A DNA stretch of 44,413 nt from Streptomyces sp. A012304 (lineage in GTDB: Bacteria > Actinomycetota > Actinomycetes > Streptomycetales > Streptomycetaceae). This document shows positions 41,392-44,413 of this stretch, piece after piece (the first letter of the stretch is position 1; every line of letters begins with the position of its first letter). A model generated the notes under the pieces. It was not told the DNA's origin and searched no databases. It saw nothing but the letters and a program-made list of their open reading frames with translations. Made by a program: the position numbers and the translations under genes. The stretch covers positions 1-44,413 of the forward strand of contig NZ_BQUN01000041.1 of assembly GCF_026008495.1 (NCBI RefSeq), read 5' to 3'.

Positions 41392-44061
41392 CTACCTTTC
41401 CGATGGTGCTGATGGTGCGGAGGGTTCCGGGGATCCGCCGCCTGAGGCGGCGGGCCGGGGCGTCGCGGCGAGGGCGGGGACGGACGGCGCGGGTGCCCGA
41501 GCGGCGGGCGCCTCGCGCGCGGATTCCGCGGAGTCCGTCGGACGCTCCGGCCCGGCCGTGTCGCGGCCCTGCGCGGCGCGCACGGTGAGCACCATGGTGA
41601 GCCCTCCGCCGGGCGTGTCCTCGGCGGTGAGCGTGCCGCCCATCGCCTCGGCGAACCCGCGCGCGACCGCGAGCCCCAGTCCCACTCCCGCGCCCCGCGG
41701 AGCGTCACCGTATCGCTGGAAGGGCGCGAAGATCCGCTCTTTCGCCTCGTCCGGCACGCCCGGCCCGCGGTCCACGACCCGGACCTCGACCCGGTCGGCG
41801 AGGGCGCTCGCGGAGACGAGGACCTGTTCGCCGTCGGGGCTGTACTTGACCGCGTTCTCCACCAGGTTGGCCACCGACCGCTCCAGCAGGCCGGCGTCGA
41901 CGGCGACCATGGGCAGCGTCTCGGGCACGTCCAGCTCCACGCTGTCCGCCGGGACCCCGCCGAGCGCCATCGGCACCACCTCGTCCAGGTCGATCTCCCG
42001 GAGGATCGGTGTGACGGTGCCGGTCTGGAGGCGGGACATGTCGAGCAGGTTCCCCACCAGATGGTCGAGCCGGTCCGCGCCCTCCTCGATGCCTTCGAGC
42101 AGCTCCGCCTGGTCCTCCTCGGACCAGGCCACGTCGTCGGAGCGGAGGCTGGACACCGCCGCCTTGATCCCCGCCAGGGGCGTGCGCAGGTCGTGGCTGA
42201 CGGCGGCCAGCAGCGCCGTACGGATCCGGTTGCCCTCGGCGAGAGCCCGGGCCCGGTCGGCCTCCTCCCGCAGGCGCCGCCGGTCCAGGACGACGACCGC
42301 CTGGGCGGCGAACGCGGCGAGCACCCGCCGGTCCTCCGCGGGCAGCACCCGGCCGGTGAGCGCCAGCGCCATGTGGTCGCCGACCGGCACGTCCACGTCG
42401 GCGTCCTCCGGCCGCTGTATCGGCGGGCCGACGCCGACGTGTCCGGCGCAGGTCCACGGCTCACGGTCGTCCGCCCGCTCCAGCAGCGCGGCCGACTCCA
42501 TGCCGAACGTCTCCCGGACCCGCTCCAGCAGTGCCTCCAGGCTGGTCTCGCCGCGCAGGACATTGCCCGCGAGGTAGGAGAGTATTTCCGACTCGGCGCG
42601 CAGCCGGGCGGCCTGATGGGTGCGTCTGGCCGCGAGGTCCACCACGGACGCCACGGACACCCCGACCCCGACGAAGATCACGAGGGCGACGATGTGTCTG
42701 GGGTCGGCGATCGTCCACTGGTGCCGGGGCGGGGTGTAGAAGTAGTTCAGCAGCATCGACCCGAGGGCCGCGGAGGCCAGCGCCGGCAGCAGTCCGCCGA
42801 GCAGCGCCGCCGCCACCGTCACGGCCAGGAAGAGCAGCATGTTGTTGGTGAGGCCGAGGGGGACGCTGTTCAGCAGCAGCGCCATCACCGCGGGCCCGGC
42901 CAGGCCGACCAGCCAGCCCCAGACGATCCGGGCCCGGCCCAGCCGGGCTCCCCGGGCCACCGGCAGCCCCCGCCCCTTGGCGACCTCCTCATGGGTGACG
43001 ATGTGCACGTCGAGGTCGGGCCCCGACTCCCGGGCGACCGTCGCGCCGACGCCCGGACCGAAGACGTACTGCCAGGTCTTGCGGCGGGAGGAGCCGAGGA
43101 CTATCTGGGTGGCGTTCACCCCGCGCGCGAAGTCGAGCAGCGCGGCCGGTATGTCGTCGCCCACCACGTGGTGGAACGTGCCGCCCAGGTCCTCGACCAG
43201 GGTGCGCTGGACGGCCAGTTCCTTGGGCGAGGCGGACGTCAGGCCGTCACTGCGCGCTATGTAGACGGCCAGGACCTCGCCGCCGGCGCCCTTCTCCGCC
43301 AGTCGCGCCGCCCGCCGGATCAGCGTCCGCCCCTCCGGGCCGCCCGTCAGGCCGACGACGATCCGCTCCCGCGAGCCCCAGATCGTCGACACCCGGTGGT
43401 CGCTGCGGTACTGCTGCAGGTACTCGTCGACCCGGTCGGCGACCCAGAGCAGGGCCAGCTCTCTGAGGGCGGTGAGGTTTCCGGGGCGGAAGTAGTTCGA
43501 CAGAGCCGCGTCGACCTTGTCCGGCTGGTAGATGTTGCCGTGCGCCATGCGGCGGCGCAGTGCTTGCGGCGACATGTCGACCAGCTCGATCTGGTCGGCC
43601 CGCCGCACGAACTCGTCCGGGACGGTCTCCTGCTGGCGCACCCCGGTGATCGACTCCACGACGTCGCCGAGGGACTCCAGGTGTTGGATGTTCACGGTCG
43701 AGATCACGTCGGTGCCCGCCGCGAGCAGCTCCTCCACATCCTGCCAGCGCTTGGCGTTGCGTGATCCCGGGACGTTGGTGTGGGCCAGCTCGTCCACCAG
43801 GGCGACCTGCGGGCGGCGGGCGAGGACGGCGTCCACGTTCATCTCGGTGAAGCGGCCGCCCCGGTACTCCAGCTCGCGGCGCGGGACCTCCTCCAGGCCG
43901 TGCAGCATCACTTCGGTGCGCGGCCGTTGGTGGTGCTCCACGAGGGCCACCACGCAGTCCGTGCCGCGCTCCGCGCGCCGGTGCGCTTCGGACAGCATCG
44001 CGTAGGTCTTGCCCACACCCGGTGCCGCGCCGAGGTAGATCCGAAGCTTGCCGCGTGCCAT
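41392..44061 (-). CDS. kdpD: KdpD sensor histidine kinase
   Basis: 889 residues from an ATG at 44061 (the frame stays open further upstream to 44241, but the protein's usual start is ARGKLRIYLGAAPGVGKT). Order: KdpD N-terminal domain with Walker A GAAPGVGKT and ALVDELAHTNV; a universal-stress-like domain (ERIVVGLTGGPEGRTLIRRAARLA); four helices (VGLAGPAVMALLLN to VALVIFVGVGVSVASVV); a GAF-like domain; H-box AAVSHDLRTPLAGIKA; N-box NLVENAVKYSPDG; DRGPGVPDEAKERIF. A Pro/Ala-rich tail of ~55 residues ends the protein. It senses K+ limitation or turgor and phosphorylates KdpE. Confidence 0.94.
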   Translation of the reverse strand: MARGKLRIYLGAAPGVGKTYAMLSEAHRRAERGTDCVVALVEHHQRPRTEVMLHGLEEVPRRELEYRGGRFTEMNVDAVLARRPQVALVDELAHTNVPGSRNAKRWQDVEELLAAGTDVISTVNIQHLESLGDVVESITGVRQQETVPDEFVRRADQIELVDMSPQALRRRMAHGNIYQPDKVDAALSNYFRPGNLTALRELALLWVADRVDEYLQQYRSDHRVSTIWGSRERIVVGLTGGPEGRTLIRRAARLAEKGAGGEVLAVYIARSDGLTSASPKELAVQRTLVEDLGGTFHHVVGDDIPAALLDFARGVNATQIVLGSSRRKTWQYVFGPGVGATVARESGPDLDVHIVTHEEVAKGRGLPVARGARLGRARIVWGWLVGLAGPAVMALLLNSVPLGLTNNMLLFLAVTVAAALLGGLLPALASAALGSMLLNYFYTPPRHQWTIADPRHIVALVIFVGVGVSVASVVDLAARRTHQAARLRAESEILSYLAGNVLRGETSLEALLERVRETFGMESAALLERADDREPWTCAGHVGVGPPIQRPEDADVDVPVGDHMALALTGRVLPAEDRRVLAAFAAQAVVVLDRRRLREEADRARALAEGNRIRTALLAAVSHDLRTPLAGIKAAVSSLRSDDVAWSEEDQAELLEGIEEGADRLDHLVGNLLDMSRLQTGTVTPILREIDLDEVVPMALGGVPADSVELDVPETLPMVAVDAGLLERSVANLVENAVKYSPDGEQVLVSASALADRVEVRVVDRGPGVPDEAKERIFAPFQRYGDAPRGAGVGLGLAVARGFAEAMGGTLTAEDTPGGGLTMVLTVRAAQGRDTAGPERPTDSAESAREAPAARAPAPSVPALAATPRPAASGGGSPEPSAPSAPSER

Positions 44062-44413
44062 GGCCTCATTGTCTTCCGGTGACTGCTGCGGACGCAGCGT
44101 CGACCTTACGGCCAACGATGCCGACAAAGGGGACGAGAAGGAGGGCAGCGGACGCCTTTGACGCAACCCTGACGCGGTGGACACCCCACAGGCCGATCCG
44201 GTCATTCGCTCTCCCCCTCGCCGCTCGCGCTTCCCCTTCACCGGTTCATCGGATGAGACCCCTCGATCGGTTCACGCCGTGCTGTCCCCGTGGGTCAGCG
44301 TCTCCCAGGCGACGAAGAGGTTGTTGCTGCCGGCCGGTTCCGCAGGGCGCAGGTACAGACCAACCCCGTGTCAAGGGTCCGCGCACGTCGAAGGGCCGCA
44401 CCCCGGGGTGGGG
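44062..44413. other. right edge, no gene assigned
   Basis: The upstream region of kdpD and the window end hold no open frame with recognisable family motifs. A short minus-strand frame ends at about 44278 with a LFVAWETLTHGD-like sequence, which could be the tail of a gene outside the window, but I cannot identify it. A TTGACA hexamer is seen on the minus strand near 44370. Confidence 0.4.

Overview
The window looks like a Streptomyces chromosome. GC is very high throughout, GTG and TTG starts are common with purine-rich ribosome sites, and typical actinobacterial families are present (DUF3152, DUF3159, LpqB-like lipoprotein, KdpDE, paired TrkA proteins). No rRNA, tRNA or CRISPR array was seen.

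Left part (1-16.3 kb) is a secondary-metabolite-type cluster. On the minus strand lie an acyl-CoA carboxylase beta subunit (cut by the window edge), a polyprenyl-diphosphate-synthase homologue that has lost its catalytic aspartates and carries a ~325-residue disordered insert, an unusual ketosynthase lacking two catalytic residues, an IclR regulator, a malonyl transferase and two paralogous LuxR-type regulators. On the plus strand, a three-gene operon encodes a 930-residue adenylation-thiolation-thioesterase enzyme of the arylpyruvate-condensing type (atromentin / polyporic acid / furanone synthetase family), an extended SDR and a SnoaL/NTF2-fold protein. This set is expected for p-terphenyl or aryl-quinone biosynthesis. 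The cluster ends with a LysR/FMN-quinone-reductase divergent pair and an intact long-chain polyprenyl diphosphate synthase. A CTGTCAGGAAAGTGCCAG-like element recurs at the likely promoters, suggesting a shared cluster regulator.

16.4-25.0 kb holds envelope and stress functions: a secreted subtilisin-like protease downstream of a DUF3152 metalloprotease-like protein, then a divergent, translationally coupled response regulator / histidine kinase / GerMN lipoprotein operon, a small membrane protein and a DinB-family protein.

25.2-34.1 kb looks like an acquired segment. It has a VapBC-type toxin-antitoxin pair, an aromatic-catabolic operon (VOC ring-cleavage dioxygenase, FAH-family hydrolase, MhpA-like FAD monooxygenase, acetoacetyl-CoA synthetase, DoxX) controlled by a divergent TetR, and a decayed MFS/transposase junction. 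Imperfect ~45-bp inverted repeats lie at both edges.

34.1-44.4 kb is core genome with a potassium theme: a TrmA-type RNA methyltransferase, a KimA-like K+/amino-acid permease, a 31-codon membrane peptide, two TrkA-type K+ regulatory proteins, a DUF3159 membrane protein with an OB-fold partner, and the KdpE/KdpD two-component system. No kdpABC genes are visible in the window.
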